Of a stretch of 64,000 nucleotides of DNA, positions 17,343 through 25,374 are shown one piece after another. Source of the DNA: a bacterium (lineage in GTDB: Bacteria; Joyebacterota; Joyebacteria; Joyebacterales; Joyebacteraceae); contig JALGZD010000004.1 in assembly GCA_025782395.1 (NCBI GenBank), positions 1 through 64,000 of the forward strand. Direction: 5' to 3'. The translations under genes and the position numbers were made by a program. How positions within the stretch are numbered: the first letter of the stretch is position 1; each line of letters opens with the position of its first letter. The notes beneath the pieces were generated by a model. It searched no databases. It saw only the letters and a program-made list of their open reading frames with translations, and was not told the origin of the DNA.

Positions 17343-17352
17343 GACTGGGGCG
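17332..17352 (+). promoter_or_regulatory. Hairpin overlapping the tRNA-Gln 3' end
   Basis: CGCCCCAG (17332-17339) is perfectly complementary to CTGGGGCG (17345-17352), with a five-base loop CCAGA containing the CCA end. The downstream arm repeats the 5' acceptor strand of the tRNA including the preceding C (17268-17275). No T-run follows, so it is not a standard intrinsic terminator; it may affect 3' processing. Confidence 0.5.
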
Positions 17353-17388
17353 CTTGCACTGAGGCAGGAGTGAAAACTGGAGAGAGGT

Positions 17389-18321
17389 ATGCGTGACGAA
17401 CTGAGGCTCTTCACCGGAAACGCCAATCAAGAGCTTGCGGTTGAGATATGTGAGTACCTCAGCATCGGTCTTGGAGAGGCTGTCGTGGACAAGTTCAAGG
17501 ACGGGGAGATCCGCGTCAGCATCTCGGAGAACGTCAGAGGCGTTGATGCGTTCGTAGTCCAGCCGACCGGACCGCCGGCTGAGAACCTGCTTGAGCTACT
17601 CATTCTGCTCGACGCTCTGAAGCGGGCCTCCGCTCGCAGGATCACCGCTGTCATTCCGTATTTCGGCTATGCTCGCCAAGACAGAAAGGACCGTCCGCGT
17701 GTCGCGATTACGGCGAAACTCATCGCCAACCTCCTGACGAAGGCGGGAGCAGACAGGGTTCTCACGATGGACCTCCATGCTCCTCAGATCCAGGGTTTCT
17801 TCGATATACCACTCGATCACATCTACGCGGCCCCCGTACTGCTCAGATACTTCGACGAAGCCGTCAAGAACAATCTTGTCGTCATGGTACCTGATATCGG
17901 TAGCATTAAGATGGGGCGCGCCTTTGCCAAGAGACTCGGTGCTTCTCTGGGATTCGTCGATAAGAGACGACCGAAACCGGATGCGACGAAGGTCATGAAT
18001 GTGGTAGGCGACGTGGACGGCAAGCACGTGATCATGATTGACGACATAATCAGTACGGGCAGCACGCTTATAGAGGCGGCGCAGGCCATCAGGAAGCTGG
18101 GCGGAATCAGTATCACCGCGGGGGCCACTCATGCCGTGCTGGCCGGCGATGCTGTCCAGAAATTGACGGAGTCCATCATAGCTGAGGTGGTCGTAACGAA
18201 CACGCTCAGTGTCGCACGAAATGCGAGTTCGAAAATCAAGGTACTGTCGGTCGCGGAACTTCTTGGAGAAGCGATCGACAGGATTCACGAGGAGAAGTCC
18301 GTCAGTTCGCTCTTTGTCTGA
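17389..18321 (+). CDS. prs: Ribose-phosphate pyrophosphokinase
   Basis: Makes PRPP from ribose-5-phosphate and ATP, for nucleotide, histidine and NAD synthesis and perhaps as donor for the UbiA-family enzyme upstream. The 310-residue protein has the N-terminal LFTGNANQELAVEICEYL, KDGEIRVSISENVRG, the catalytic flexible loop region around YARQDRKDRPR, and the PRPP loop IMIDDIISTGSTL. The length is normal for class I enzymes. The start ATG has GAGAGG 5-6 bases upstream. Confidence 0.96.
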   Translation: MRDELRLFTGNANQELAVEICEYLSIGLGEAVVDKFKDGEIRVSISENVRGVDAFVVQPTGPPAENLLELLILLDALKRASARRITAVIPYFGYARQDRKDRPRVAITAKLIANLLTKAGADRVLTMDLHAPQIQGFFDIPLDHIYAAPVLLRYFDEAVKNNLVVMVPDIGSIKMGRAFAKRLGASLGFVDKRRPKPDATKVMNVVGDVDGKHVIMIDDIISTGSTLIEAAQAIRKLGGISITAGATHAVLAGDAVQKLTESIIAEVVVTNTLSVARNASSKIKVLSVAELLGEAIDRIHEEKSVSSLFV

Positions 18322-18330
18322 TGTGTGTTG

Positions 18331-18363
18331 CCGGGTGGCCACGGCGTCGTCCGTGTCACCCGG
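18331..18363 (+). promoter_or_regulatory. Hairpin in the prs-rplY interval
   Basis: CCGGGTG (18331-18337) pairs with CACCCGG (18357-18363), and inside it CACGG (18340-18344) pairs with CCGTG (18351-18355), leaving a six-base loop. No T-run follows. It lies 40 bases before the rplY start and may be a leader structure or processing site. Confidence 0.4.
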
Positions 18364-18402
18364 TTCCAGTTGAAAACCCATGTGAAACACGGAGACCAGA
18401 AA

Positions 18403-19080
18403 ATGGCAGTGGTGACGCTCAAGGTGGCAGCAAGGACGGCGCTCGGTACACAGGGCGCCAAGCGTGTTCGTCGGCAGGGATTGGTTCCGGCTATTCTCTA
18501 CGGCGAGAAGCAGGAAAACATGAATCTGGCGGTTGATGAGGCCGAGCTGAAGGCCGCTCTGTCGACGCCTGCAGGACGCAACGTGATCATCGAGCTGACT
18601 CCGGAAGGCGCCGAGATGACGCGTGTTGTGCTCAGAGAGATGACGAGAAACCCGATCACGCGTCAGGTCCTGCACGTCGACTTCCAGCGGATCTCGGAAC
18701 ACAAGCCCGTCAACATGAAAATCCCGGTGGTCCTGGTGGGGGAGTCTCCTGCTGTGAACGAGGGGCGCGGGATCCTGGATCACGCTATGCGAGTGCTCGA
18801 CATAAAGTGCCTGCCCAAGGATATTCCGGTGAACGTCGAGGTGGACATCAGCGAGCTTGAGATCGGGAACGTGATCCGCGTCAGTGACATCAAGATCCCG
18901 CACGTCGAGTTCCTGGATATCCCGGAACGTCCTGTTGTGGACATCCTTCTCCCGACCCTCTACGTGGAAGCGGAAGTTGAGGGCGAAGAACCTGTCGAAG
19001 GTGAGGCTCTCGCTGAGGGCGAGGTGGAAGCCGGTACCGCAGCAGCTGCTGAGGAGACTGGAGAGAAGACCGACAAGTAA
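18403..19080 (+). CDS. rplY: Ribosomal protein bL25, long (CTC) form
   Basis: 5S rRNA-binding protein of the large subunit. ATG 18403 (ribosome site GGAG at 18391) gives 225 residues with the family N-terminus VVTLKVAARTALGTQGAKRVRRQG and PAILYGEKQENMNLAV. The second beta-domain (VDFQRISEHKPVNMKIPVVLVGE, split by family-conserved positions) makes it the two-domain CTC type. The C-terminal 30 residues are an acidic, alanine-rich tail (EVEGEEPVEGEALAEGE). An in-frame extension back to 18325 is open but lacks similarity. pth follows, as in many bacteria. Confidence 0.93.
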   Translation: MAVVTLKVAARTALGTQGAKRVRRQGLVPAILYGEKQENMNLAVDEAELKAALSTPAGRNVIIELTPEGAEMTRVVLREMTRNPITRQVLHVDFQRISEHKPVNMKIPVVLVGESPAVNEGRGILDHAMRVLDIKCLPKDIPVNVEVDISELEIGNVIRVSDIKIPHVEFLDIPERPVVDILLPTLYVEAEVEGEEPVEGEALAEGEVEAGTAAAAEETGEKTDK

Positions 19081-19119
19081 TCGGGCACCAGTAGTCGAGA
19101 GAAGGGGACAACCAGGATC

Positions 19120-19713
19120 GTGGTGAGTGTCATAGTTGGACTCGGGAACCCCGGAGATGAGTACCGCCGGACTCGACACAACTCCGGTTTCCGCGTGGTG
19201 ACGGCGCTCGCTGAGGAACTGGGTGTTCAGATGCGGTCGAGCGGCGGAGACTATCTCATCGGCAAAGGAAATGCTTCGGGGCGGGACGTGTCACTTGTCC
19301 TGCCCCTTACATACATGAATCTCAGTGGACTCGCAGTCGCGGATCTTCTTGAGCAACGCGGGGAGAGTCCCAGCGTTCTTCTGATCGTGTGCGATGATGT
19401 GAACATGCCGCTGGGGTGGTTGCGGGTAAGAAGGGGGGGGGGGGACGGCGGAAACAGGGGGCTCCAGTCGATTATCCGAACGCTAGGTACTGAGGAGTTC
19501 GCGCGCCTCAGGCTCGGGCTTGGCGCACCTGCGAAAGGCCTGGACCTGACGGATTTCGTTCTCCAGGAGTTCACCGCCGACGAGGCTGCCATAGCTGCGG
19601 CGATGGAGGCTGAGGCCCGCGATGTTGCACGAAGTGTTGTTGTTGATGGATTGGATGCAGCGATGAACACGTACAACAAGAGGGTAGGGTCCGAAGGACC
19701 CACCGCCGCGTAG
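19120..19713 (+). CDS. pth: Peptidyl-tRNA hydrolase
   Basis: Releases peptides from prematurely dissociated peptidyl-tRNA; 197 residues. Motifs: VGLGNPGDEYRRTRHNSGF with the catalytic His in the TRHNSGF segment, PLTYMNLSG and VCDDVNMPLGWLRVR. In the usual GGHNGL segment this protein reads GGNRGL, a variation seen at the lid region. A run of 12 G bases (19433-19444) lies in the coding sequence just before that motif, encoding R-G-G-G; the frame stays open across it. The start GTG 19120 is chosen because it directly precedes VSVIVGLGNPG. Confidence 0.93.
   Translation: MVSVIVGLGNPGDEYRRTRHNSGFRVVTALAEELGVQMRSSGGDYLIGKGNASGRDVSLVLPLTYMNLSGLAVADLLEQRGESPSVLLIVCDDVNMPLGWLRVRRGGGDGGNRGLQSIIRTLGTEEFARLRLGLGAPAKGLDLTDFVLQEFTADEAAIAAAMEAEARDVARSVVVDGLDAAMNTYNKRVGSEGPTAA
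19433..19444 (+). repeat. Homopolymeric G12 tract inside pth
   Basis: Twelve consecutive G bases, the longest homopolymer I noticed in the window. It is within the pth reading frame, and the present length keeps the gene intact. Confidence 0.9.
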
Positions 19714-19721
19714 GAGGACGT

Positions 19722-21758
19722 ATGGGGCTGCTGGGACTTCCCTTGTTGTCGAGCGTTGTGGGGCTTCTCTTCGTAGTCTATCTCGTCTTCGATGTGCTGA
19801 GGAAGAGCCAGGGCAACGATGCCATGGTGCGCATTTCCGCCGCAATTCAGGAGGGGGCGAAGGCCTTCCTTAAGCGTGAGTACTTGTACGTCTCAATTCT
19901 GGTAGTTGGGGTGGCTGTGCTTATCGCGCTGGCGCCGACTCTGACCGGCAAGCCCGATCTGGTGCTCGGCTGGAGAACGTCGCTGACCTTCGTGCTTGGT
20001 GCGCTTGTCTCCGCTCTGGCTGGGTACGTCGGGATGAGCATCGCGACGCGCGCAAACGCGAGGACCACGCAGGCCGCCGCTGACGGTGGTGTCAAAGGAG
20101 CCCTCGCGGTGGCCATCTCATCCGGCTCCGTCATGGGCATGAGTGTCGCCAGCATGGCACTCCTGGGTTTGACTGTCGTCTATCTCATATTCAGGGAACC
20201 GGTGATAGTGAACGGATACGCAATGGGGGCCAGTCTTGTGGCGCTCTTCGCGCGCTCCGGCGGCGGACTCTTTACGAAGGGCGCCGATATGGCCGCCGAC
20301 CTCGTGGGGAAGGTCGAGGCGAATATCCCGGAGGACGATCCGCGCAACCCTGCCGTGATTGCCGACAACGTCGGTGACAATGTCGGGGACGTCGCGGGAC
20401 TGGGTGCCGACCTGCTTGAGTCGTACGTTGAATCGATCATCGCGAGCATGGCACTGGCAGCTGCTCTTGTTACTGTGGCAGAGACACGAACCACACTGAT
20501 GACGCTGCCGTTCTACATTGCCAGTGCCGGAATAATCGCGTCCATCATCGGGATCATGTTCGTGAAAGCCGTCGGCCGAAGGAATCCTCAGGGCGCCCTC
20601 ATGGGAGGCACGTACGTAGCCGCAGGGCTTACGGCGATCGCCAGCTTCTTCATCGTGAGCAGAATGGGCAGTGAGTTCAGTATCGCCGGAACGACATACG
20701 GGGTTCTGGGACCGTTCTACGCTACGCTTGCCGGAATCGCGAGCGGCGTGATCATAGGGTTCGTGAGCGAGTACTTCACGTCGGCGAAATACAAGCCTGT
20801 GAGAAACCTTGCGGCGGCATCGCAGACCGGACCTGCCATCACGATAACAGCAGGAACGGCGGTAGGAATGGCCAGCACCGCGGTGCCGGTCATCGTTCTT
20901 GGCGTTTCGATCATCGTCTCGCACCAGCTGGCCGGGATGTACGGCATCGCGATGGCGGCCTTCGGCATGCTGGCTACAACCGGCATGGTGGTTGCCGTTG
21001 ACGCATACGGCCCGGTGGCGGACAACGCAGGTGGTATCGCCGAGATGGCCGGTCTCGATCCGAAGGTGCGGGAGGTCACTGATAACCTTGATGCGGTCGG
21101 GAATACTACAGCCGCTATCGGCAAGGGCTTCGCGATCGGTTCTGCAGCGTTCGCGGCGATAGCATTGCTTTCGGCCTACATGGTCTCGGTCAAGATCAAT
21201 GTGATTGACATGGCGGACCCGAGAGTGATGGCGGGACTTCTCGTCGGCGGAATGCTGCCGTTCCTGTTTTCGTCCATGCTGTTGAAGGCTGTTTCTGGAG
21301 TGGCCTTCAAAATGATCGACGAGGTTCGGCGACAGTTCCGCGAGATCCCGGGTCTCCTCGAGGGCAAGGTCATGCCGGATTCGAAAACGTGCGTTGACAT
21401 AAGCACGAGAGGTGCGATCAAAGGGATGATGAAACCGGGGATCCTGGCAATCGTGGTGCCGGTCATGGTCGGGCTATACGATCCGAAGGCGCTGGCCGGA
21501 CTTCTGATCGGCGCGGTCGTCACCGGTGTTGTGCTCGGCATCCAGACCGCGAACTCCGGCGGTGCAATGGACAACGCGAAGAAATACATCGAAGAGGGGC
21601 ACTTCGGCGGAAAGGGCTCGGAAGCTCATAAGGCCTCTGTCATAGGGGATACGGTCGGGGATCCGTTGAAGGACACGGTCGGTCCATCGATCAATATTCT
21701 TATCAAGTTGATGTCCGTGATAGCTCTCGTTCTGGCCCCGCTTTTCATGAATGGCTAG
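19722..21758 (+). CDS. hppA: Membrane-bound pyrophosphatase, K+-dependent type
   Basis: Integral membrane enzyme coupling PPi hydrolysis to H+ and/or Na+ pumping, 678 residues with about 16 membrane helices. Substrate-binding segments: [20 protein letters not shown] and [20 protein letters not shown], each part of the family core, and a second aspartate-rich site [14 protein letters not shown] near the C-terminus. The K+ determinant reads G460-N-T-T-A464-A, Ala rather than the Lys of K+-independent enzymes. Whether it pumps H+ or Na+ cannot be settled by eye. The AGGAGG ribosome site precedes ATG 19722. Confidence 0.95.
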   Translation: MGLLGLPLLSSVVGLLFVVYLVFDVLRKSQGNDAMVRISAAIQEGAKAFLKREYLYVSILVVGVAVLIALAPTLTGKPDLVLGWRTSLTFVLGALVSALAGYVGMSIATRANARTTQAAADGGVKGALAVAISSGSVMGMSVASMALLGLTVVYLIFREPVIVNGYAMGASLVALFARSGGGLFTKGADMAADLVGKVEANIPEDDPRNPAVIADNVGDNVGDVAGLGADLLESYVESIIASMALAAALVTVAETRTTLMTLPFYIASAGIIASIIGIMFVKAVGRRNPQGALMGGTYVAAGLTAIASFFIVSRMGSEFSIAGTTYGVLGPFYATLAGIASGVIIGFVSEYFTSAKYKPVRNLAAASQTGPAITITAGTAVGMASTAVPVIVLGVSIIVSHQLAGMYGIAMAAFGMLATTGMVVAVDAYGPVADNAGGIAEMAGLDPKVREVTDNLDAVGNTTAAIGKGFAIGSAAFAAIALLSAYMVSVKINVIDMADPRVMAGLLVGGMLPFLFSSMLLKAVSGVAFKMIDEVRRQFREIPGLLEGKVMPDSKTCVDISTRGAIKGMMKPGILAIVVPVMVGLYDPKALAGLLIGAVVTGVVLGIQTANSGGAMDNAKKYIEEGHFGGKGSEAHKASVIGDTVGDPLKDTVGPSINILIKLMSVIALVLAPLFMNG

Positions 21759-21790
21759 GGTTTGAACGAGGAATCGGGCAGGAGCAGTGC

Positions 21791-22885
21791 GTGTCCCTGG
21801 AGCTTGGCATAGTCGGACTCCCGAATGTGGGGAAGTCGACGCTGTTCAACGCGCTCGCCAGTGCGGAGGTGGCGTGCAGTAACTACCCGTTCTGCACGAT
21901 CCACGAGAACGTTGGTGTTGTGCCGGTTCCGGACGAGCGTCTCGAACGACTGGGCGAGCTGTTGCAGCCGGAGAAGCTGACGCCCGCGACGATACGCTTC
22001 GTGGATATCGCAGGACTTGTGAAGGGAGCCAGCAAGGGTGAGGGACTCGGAAACCGCTTCCTTGCGAGCATCCGTGAAGTTGACGCACTCGTTCATCTGG
22101 TGCGTTGCTTCGAGTCCGCAACCGTGAGCCACGTGGAGGGCACTCTCGATCCCAAGCGAGATCTGGACATCCTCAGAACGGAGCTGATTCTGTCGGATCT
22201 CGAAATGGCCGAGAAGAGCGTAAAGAAGATCCGCAAGGATGTCTCGAGGGGGGATGAGAAGGCAAGAGCAGGGCTTGCATCTCTCGAGAAAGCCATAGAG
22301 GGCCTCGAGCGCGGAGTTGATATCAGGAAGCTCGAGCTGTCTGAAAAGGAGCGACACGAGATCGCCGGGTACCGGTTCCTGACGGCTCTCGATTCGATCT
22401 ACGTGGCGAATATGGCCGAAAACGATCTGGGTGAAGGAGAGCGTCGTTGGGTGGAGCTGCTCTCAGCGGCGAGCGGGGAACCCCAGTGGAAAGTACTCGC
22501 GGTCTCATGCAAACTTGAGTCGGAGCTGGCATCGCTTTCATCCGAGGATCGCATCGAGGTCACGGCAGGTCTGGATCTCCCGGAGACAGGACTGCCCCGA
22601 TTGATACGCGCCAGCTATCGTCTTCTTGGGCTGGTGACGTTCTTCACGATCAAGGGAACCGAAGTAAGAGCCTGGACCATTGAAGATGGGATGGCGGTGG
22701 CCGAAGCGGCAGGCAAGATACACACTGACATGGAGAAGGGGTTTATCAGGGCGGAAGTGGTGAGCTACGACGACCTGATCGTGGCCGGTTCGATGCACGT
22801 TGCCAAGGAACACGGGCACGTCAGAACCGAGGGCCGCGATCATCCCGTACACGATGGGGATGTGGTCCTCATCCACTTCCATTAG
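21791..22885 (+). CDS. ychF: Redox-regulated ATPase YchF (OLA1 family)
   Basis: TRAFAC-class P-loop protein that prefers ATP and binds ribosomes, 364 residues. The G1 motif is GLPNVGKSTLFNAL, followed by CTIHENVGVVPVPDERL and VDIAGLVKGASKGEGLGNRFL. The NKxE-type G4 motif of GTPases is replaced (VANMAEND), as expected in this family. The C-terminal TGS-like domain contains LVTFFTIKGTEVRAWTI. The start is GTG 21791. It precedes the rpsF operon after a 165-base gap. Confidence 0.95.
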   Translation: MSLELGIVGLPNVGKSTLFNALASAEVACSNYPFCTIHENVGVVPVPDERLERLGELLQPEKLTPATIRFVDIAGLVKGASKGEGLGNRFLASIREVDALVHLVRCFESATVSHVEGTLDPKRDLDILRTELILSDLEMAEKSVKKIRKDVSRGDEKARAGLASLEKAIEGLERGVDIRKLELSEKERHEIAGYRFLTALDSIYVANMAENDLGEGERRWVELLSAASGEPQWKVLAVSCKLESELASLSSEDRIEVTAGLDLPETGLPRLIRASYRLLGLVTFFTIKGTEVRAWTIEDGMAVAEAAGKIHTDMEKGFIRAEVVSYDDLIVAGSMHVAKEHGHVRTEGRDHPVHDGDVVLIHFH

Positions 22886-22955
22886 CAGCGCGTCACCTGG
22901 ATGTGGTTCCGACCAGCGGTAACACGGGCCGGAGACAGTGGGTGATGCGAGAGGC

Positions 22956-23023
22956 GGGACCCCGGCAGGGGTGAAACAAAACACACACTGCCGGGTCTCC
23001 TCACCCCACCAGCGAGGTGGGGT
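22956..23023 (+). promoter_or_regulatory. Candidate S6-operon leader with two hairpins
   Basis: Two stems precede rpsF. The first pairs CCCGGCAG (22961-22968) with CTGCCGGG (22988-22995), extended by GGGA (22956-22959) with TCTC (22996-22999) around a bulged C at 22960. The second pairs ACCCCACC (23003-23010) with GGTGGGGT (23016-23023) around a five-base loop. Many bacteria have an autoregulatory RNA here that binds the S6:S18 complex; I cannot confirm the exact consensus, so the regulatory role is inference. Confidence 0.4.
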
Positions 23024-23050
23024 CAGATATCAGTCCGAGAGGAGGAAGTA

Positions 23051-23386
23051 ATGGAGAGATCTTATGAGGTGGCCTTCATCTTCAACCCAACCCTCGATGA
23101 TTCAGGGGTGGAGCAGATGATGGCGAAGATCGAGAAGATGGTAGAGAACGAGAGTGGGACGATCGACAAGTGGGAGCGATGGCCCAAGAGGCGGCTCGCT
23201 TTCGAGATCAAGAAGCATACGGAAGGCCACTACGCCTTTCTGAGGTTCCAAGTCGATCCTCAGGCGATTGAGAGACTCGTAGGGCTGCTTCGTCTCGATG
23301 AGACCGTGCTGAGGCACCTGGTAGTCAACATGGACGAATGGCTGGGCAACTTAACCACGGGCTTTTCCCACTCACGGAGGAACTGA
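23051..23386 (+). CDS. rpsF: Ribosomal protein bS6
   Basis: Small-subunit protein, 111 residues, that binds 16S rRNA with S18. N-terminus [20 protein letters not shown], the conserved [20 protein letters not shown] segment (given in part) and [14 protein letters not shown] fit the family. ATG 23051 follows GAGGAGGAAGTA. The stop overlaps the rpsR start by one base (TGATG), suggesting coupled translation of the S6/S18 pair. No ssb gene lies between them, unlike in many bacteria. Confidence 0.95.
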   Translation: MERSYEVAFIFNPTLDDSGVEQMMAKIEKMVENESGTIDKWERWPKRRLAFEIKKHTEGHYAFLRFQVDPQAIERLVGLLRLDETVLRHLVVNMDEWLGNLTTGFSHSRRN

Positions 23387-23622
23387 TGGCAAGGCACGAA
23401 CAACTAGGCAGGTTCTGCCGTCTCTGTCAGGACAAGGTAGAGCGTGTGGACTACAAGGATGAGAAGCGGCTCGCACGCTTCATCACAGAGCAGGGGAAGA
23501 TGGTCCCCCGCAGAGTGACCAGGACGTGCGGTCGGCACCAGAGGCAGCTGGCGGAGGCGATCAAGCGCGCCAGATTCATGGCGCTGCTGCCGTACGTGGG
23601 CAGACACCACAGACATGGGTAG
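23386..23622 (+). CDS. rpsR: Ribosomal protein uS18
   Basis: Small-subunit protein, 78 residues from ATG 23386, which overlaps the rpsF stop. It has the zinc-type signature with two cysteines (CRLCQDK) near the N-terminus and C-x2-H (TCGRHQRQL) later, then the basic [13 protein letters not shown] motif. The reading frame is open upstream to 23338, but similarity begins at the chosen start. It pairs with bS6 on the platform of the 30S subunit. Confidence 0.95.
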   Translation: MARHEQLGRFCRLCQDKVERVDYKDEKRLARFITEQGKMVPRRVTRTCGRHQRQLAEAIKRARFMALLPYVGRHHRHG

Positions 23623-23655
23623 TCGGGCGGAGCGACGGTCTCGAGGAGGGCAACG

Positions 23656-24099
23656 ATGAAGATCATTCTGACACAGGACGTCCCGAGACTCGGTTCTGAA
23701 GGTGATCTGGTCACCGTGAGAAACGGGTACGGGAGGAATTTCCTCATACCGACTGGCAAGGCAATGGCGGCTACCGAAGCCAATCTGGCCAGGCTCAAAG
23801 ACATGGTCAAACTGAAGGACCTGCGTGTCCGGAAGGACTCACGCAATGCCAGAGCTGTGGCGGATCGACTCGCCGGCGTTTCGTGCACCGTCCGTGTGCA
23901 GGCCGATGAGGGTGATAGGCTCTACGGCTCTGTTGGACCGAGGGAGATAGCCACGGCACTTGAGGATCAGGGACTGGAGATCGACCAGACCTGGATCATC
24001 ATGGATGAACACATCAAGATGCTGGGCGTGTTTCCGGTCGCGATTCATCTGTTCAAAGACGTTGACGCCGAAATCAAGGTGTGGGTCATCAGAGAGTAG
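23656..24099 (+). CDS. rplI: Ribosomal protein bL9
   Basis: Large-subunit protein of 147 residues. The N-domain signature MKIILTQDVPRLGSEGDLVTV followed by NGYGRNFLIPTGKA is diagnostic (each piece given separately), then the connecting helix and C-domain ending in IHLFKDVDAEIKVWVI. It completes the rpsF-rpsR-rplI operon; the ribosome site GAGGAGGG precedes the ATG. Confidence 0.95.
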   Translation: MKIILTQDVPRLGSEGDLVTVRNGYGRNFLIPTGKAMAATEANLARLKDMVKLKDLRVRKDSRNARAVADRLAGVSCTVRVQADEGDRLYGSVGPREIATALEDQGLEIDQTWIIMDEHIKMLGVFPVAIHLFKDVDAEIKVWVIRE

Positions 24100-24169
24100 C
24101 CGGGTCACCACCGGACCAGGCGCGCACCGCGCTCCCGTGTGAGACCGATCAGGTGTCGAGGAGGAACGA

Positions 24170-25339
24170 ATGCTAGGCAAGACATTGGCGGCCACGTTGT
24201 CGGCGCTCCTTGTTGCGGGTCTGCTTCTTTCAGGATGTGGTGGGAGTGGGCGCGGGCAGGTCGTCGCCAGGGTGGGAGGCACGAGCATCACCCATGCTGA
24301 ACTAAGAGCCAAGCTCGCGGAGCTGCCCCCATTCACCCAGCAGCAGTTCTCCGGTCCAGACGGACTGATTGAGTTCCTGGATCGGGTGATCGAAGAGGAG
24401 GTCCTGTACCAGGCGGCCAAGCGAGCCGGCTACGATCGCGACCCGATGGTAGTCAGGACCGTTGAGGCTGTTCAGCGACGCTCCATGATTCAGGCCTACT
24501 ACAAGACCGAGATTGAAGGCGCGACCACTGTTCCTGAAGAGAAGGTGGTAGCGTACTACGACGAACATCCGGAGCTGTTCAAGCGGCCCGGTCGAGTCAA
24601 ATTCAGGCACATTCTGGTGGACACCCGGACGGAGGCCAGACAGGCGCGCAACCGGGTCATCGAGGGGCAGGATTTTGCGTCAGTGGCGCGCAAGCTCTCC
24701 AAGGATCCAGGATCGCGAGACGCAGGCGGACTCGTCGGCGCGCTGAACAAGGGCGACTCGCTCCCGAGTGCCGGAATGAGCGGCGCATTCATCGCGAGTC
24801 TGTTCGATGGGACTGTCGGACAGGTCTCGGAGCCCCTCCGCTCCGACAAGGGATGGCACATCGTCAGGATCGAGGAGTTGAGCCAAGAGGGTGTGAAACC
24901 GCTCGATGAGGTGCGCGCTCGAATCGTCGACAGCCTCATGCCGGCTGAGACACGTGAGTACTATCTTCAGATGCTCGAGCAGCTTAAGTCGCAGCTGAAT
25001 GCGACTGTGAACGAGGCGGCCTTCAGAAAGCAGCCTCGCAGTGAGGAAGAGCTCTTCACACTTGCTCAGGATACGGAAGACCCCTACAGGAGGCTCGGAT
25101 ACTACTCAGAGCTGGTTATTCAGTTCCCCGACGGTGAGCACGCCGCTGAGGCACAGTTCATGGTAGGTTTCATTCAGGCCGAGGAGCTTGGTGACTTCGA
25201 CGCGGCAAGGAAGGCGCTTCAGCGGATGCTTGACAAGTACCCGGATGCCGAACTGCGTGAATCGGCCGAGTGGATGCTCAAGAACATGGGCAAGGAAGCG
25301 CCACCGTTTGACGACAGTGACTTGATCTCTTCCGAGTAG
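24170..25339 (+). CDS. Parvulin-type peptidyl-prolyl isomerase lipoprotein
   Basis: Extracytoplasmic folding factor of the PrsA/SurA kind, 389 residues. The N-terminal signal ends in a lipobox (LLLSGCGG, Cys about residue 23), so it is probably a lipoprotein. A SurA-N-like helical region follows. The PpiC domain lies at about residues 140-245: KFRHILVDTRTEARQARN, ARKLSKDPGSRDAGGLVG and SDKGWHIVRIEEL. The C-terminal 100 residues (YYSELVIQFPDGEHAAEAQF and following) look like tetratricopeptide-type helices, which is unusual for PrsA. ATG 24170 has GGAGG in front. It probably assists outer-membrane or secreted proteins. Confidence 0.88.
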   Translation: MLGKTLAATLSALLVAGLLLSGCGGSGRGQVVARVGGTSITHAELRAKLAELPPFTQQQFSGPDGLIEFLDRVIEEEVLYQAAKRAGYDRDPMVVRTVEAVQRRSMIQAYYKTEIEGATTVPEEKVVAYYDEHPELFKRPGRVKFRHILVDTRTEARQARNRVIEGQDFASVARKLSKDPGSRDAGGLVGALNKGDSLPSAGMSGAFIASLFDGTVGQVSEPLRSDKGWHIVRIEELSQEGVKPLDEVRARIVDSLMPAETREYYLQMLEQLKSQLNATVNEAAFRKQPRSEEELFTLAQDTEDPYRRLGYYSELVIQFPDGEHAAEAQFMVGFIQAEELGDFDAARKALQRMLDKYPDAELRESAEWMLKNMGKEAPPFDDSDLISSE

Positions 25340-25374
25340 CCGCGCCAAGGTTCACTCAGCGGAGGACGAGCAGT

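Noticed and set aside
17596-19179. Long minus-strand open frame of 527 codons across prs and rplY
   Set aside because: It lies antisense to two certain genes and has no family similarity; long antisense frames are common in this G+C-rich sequence.
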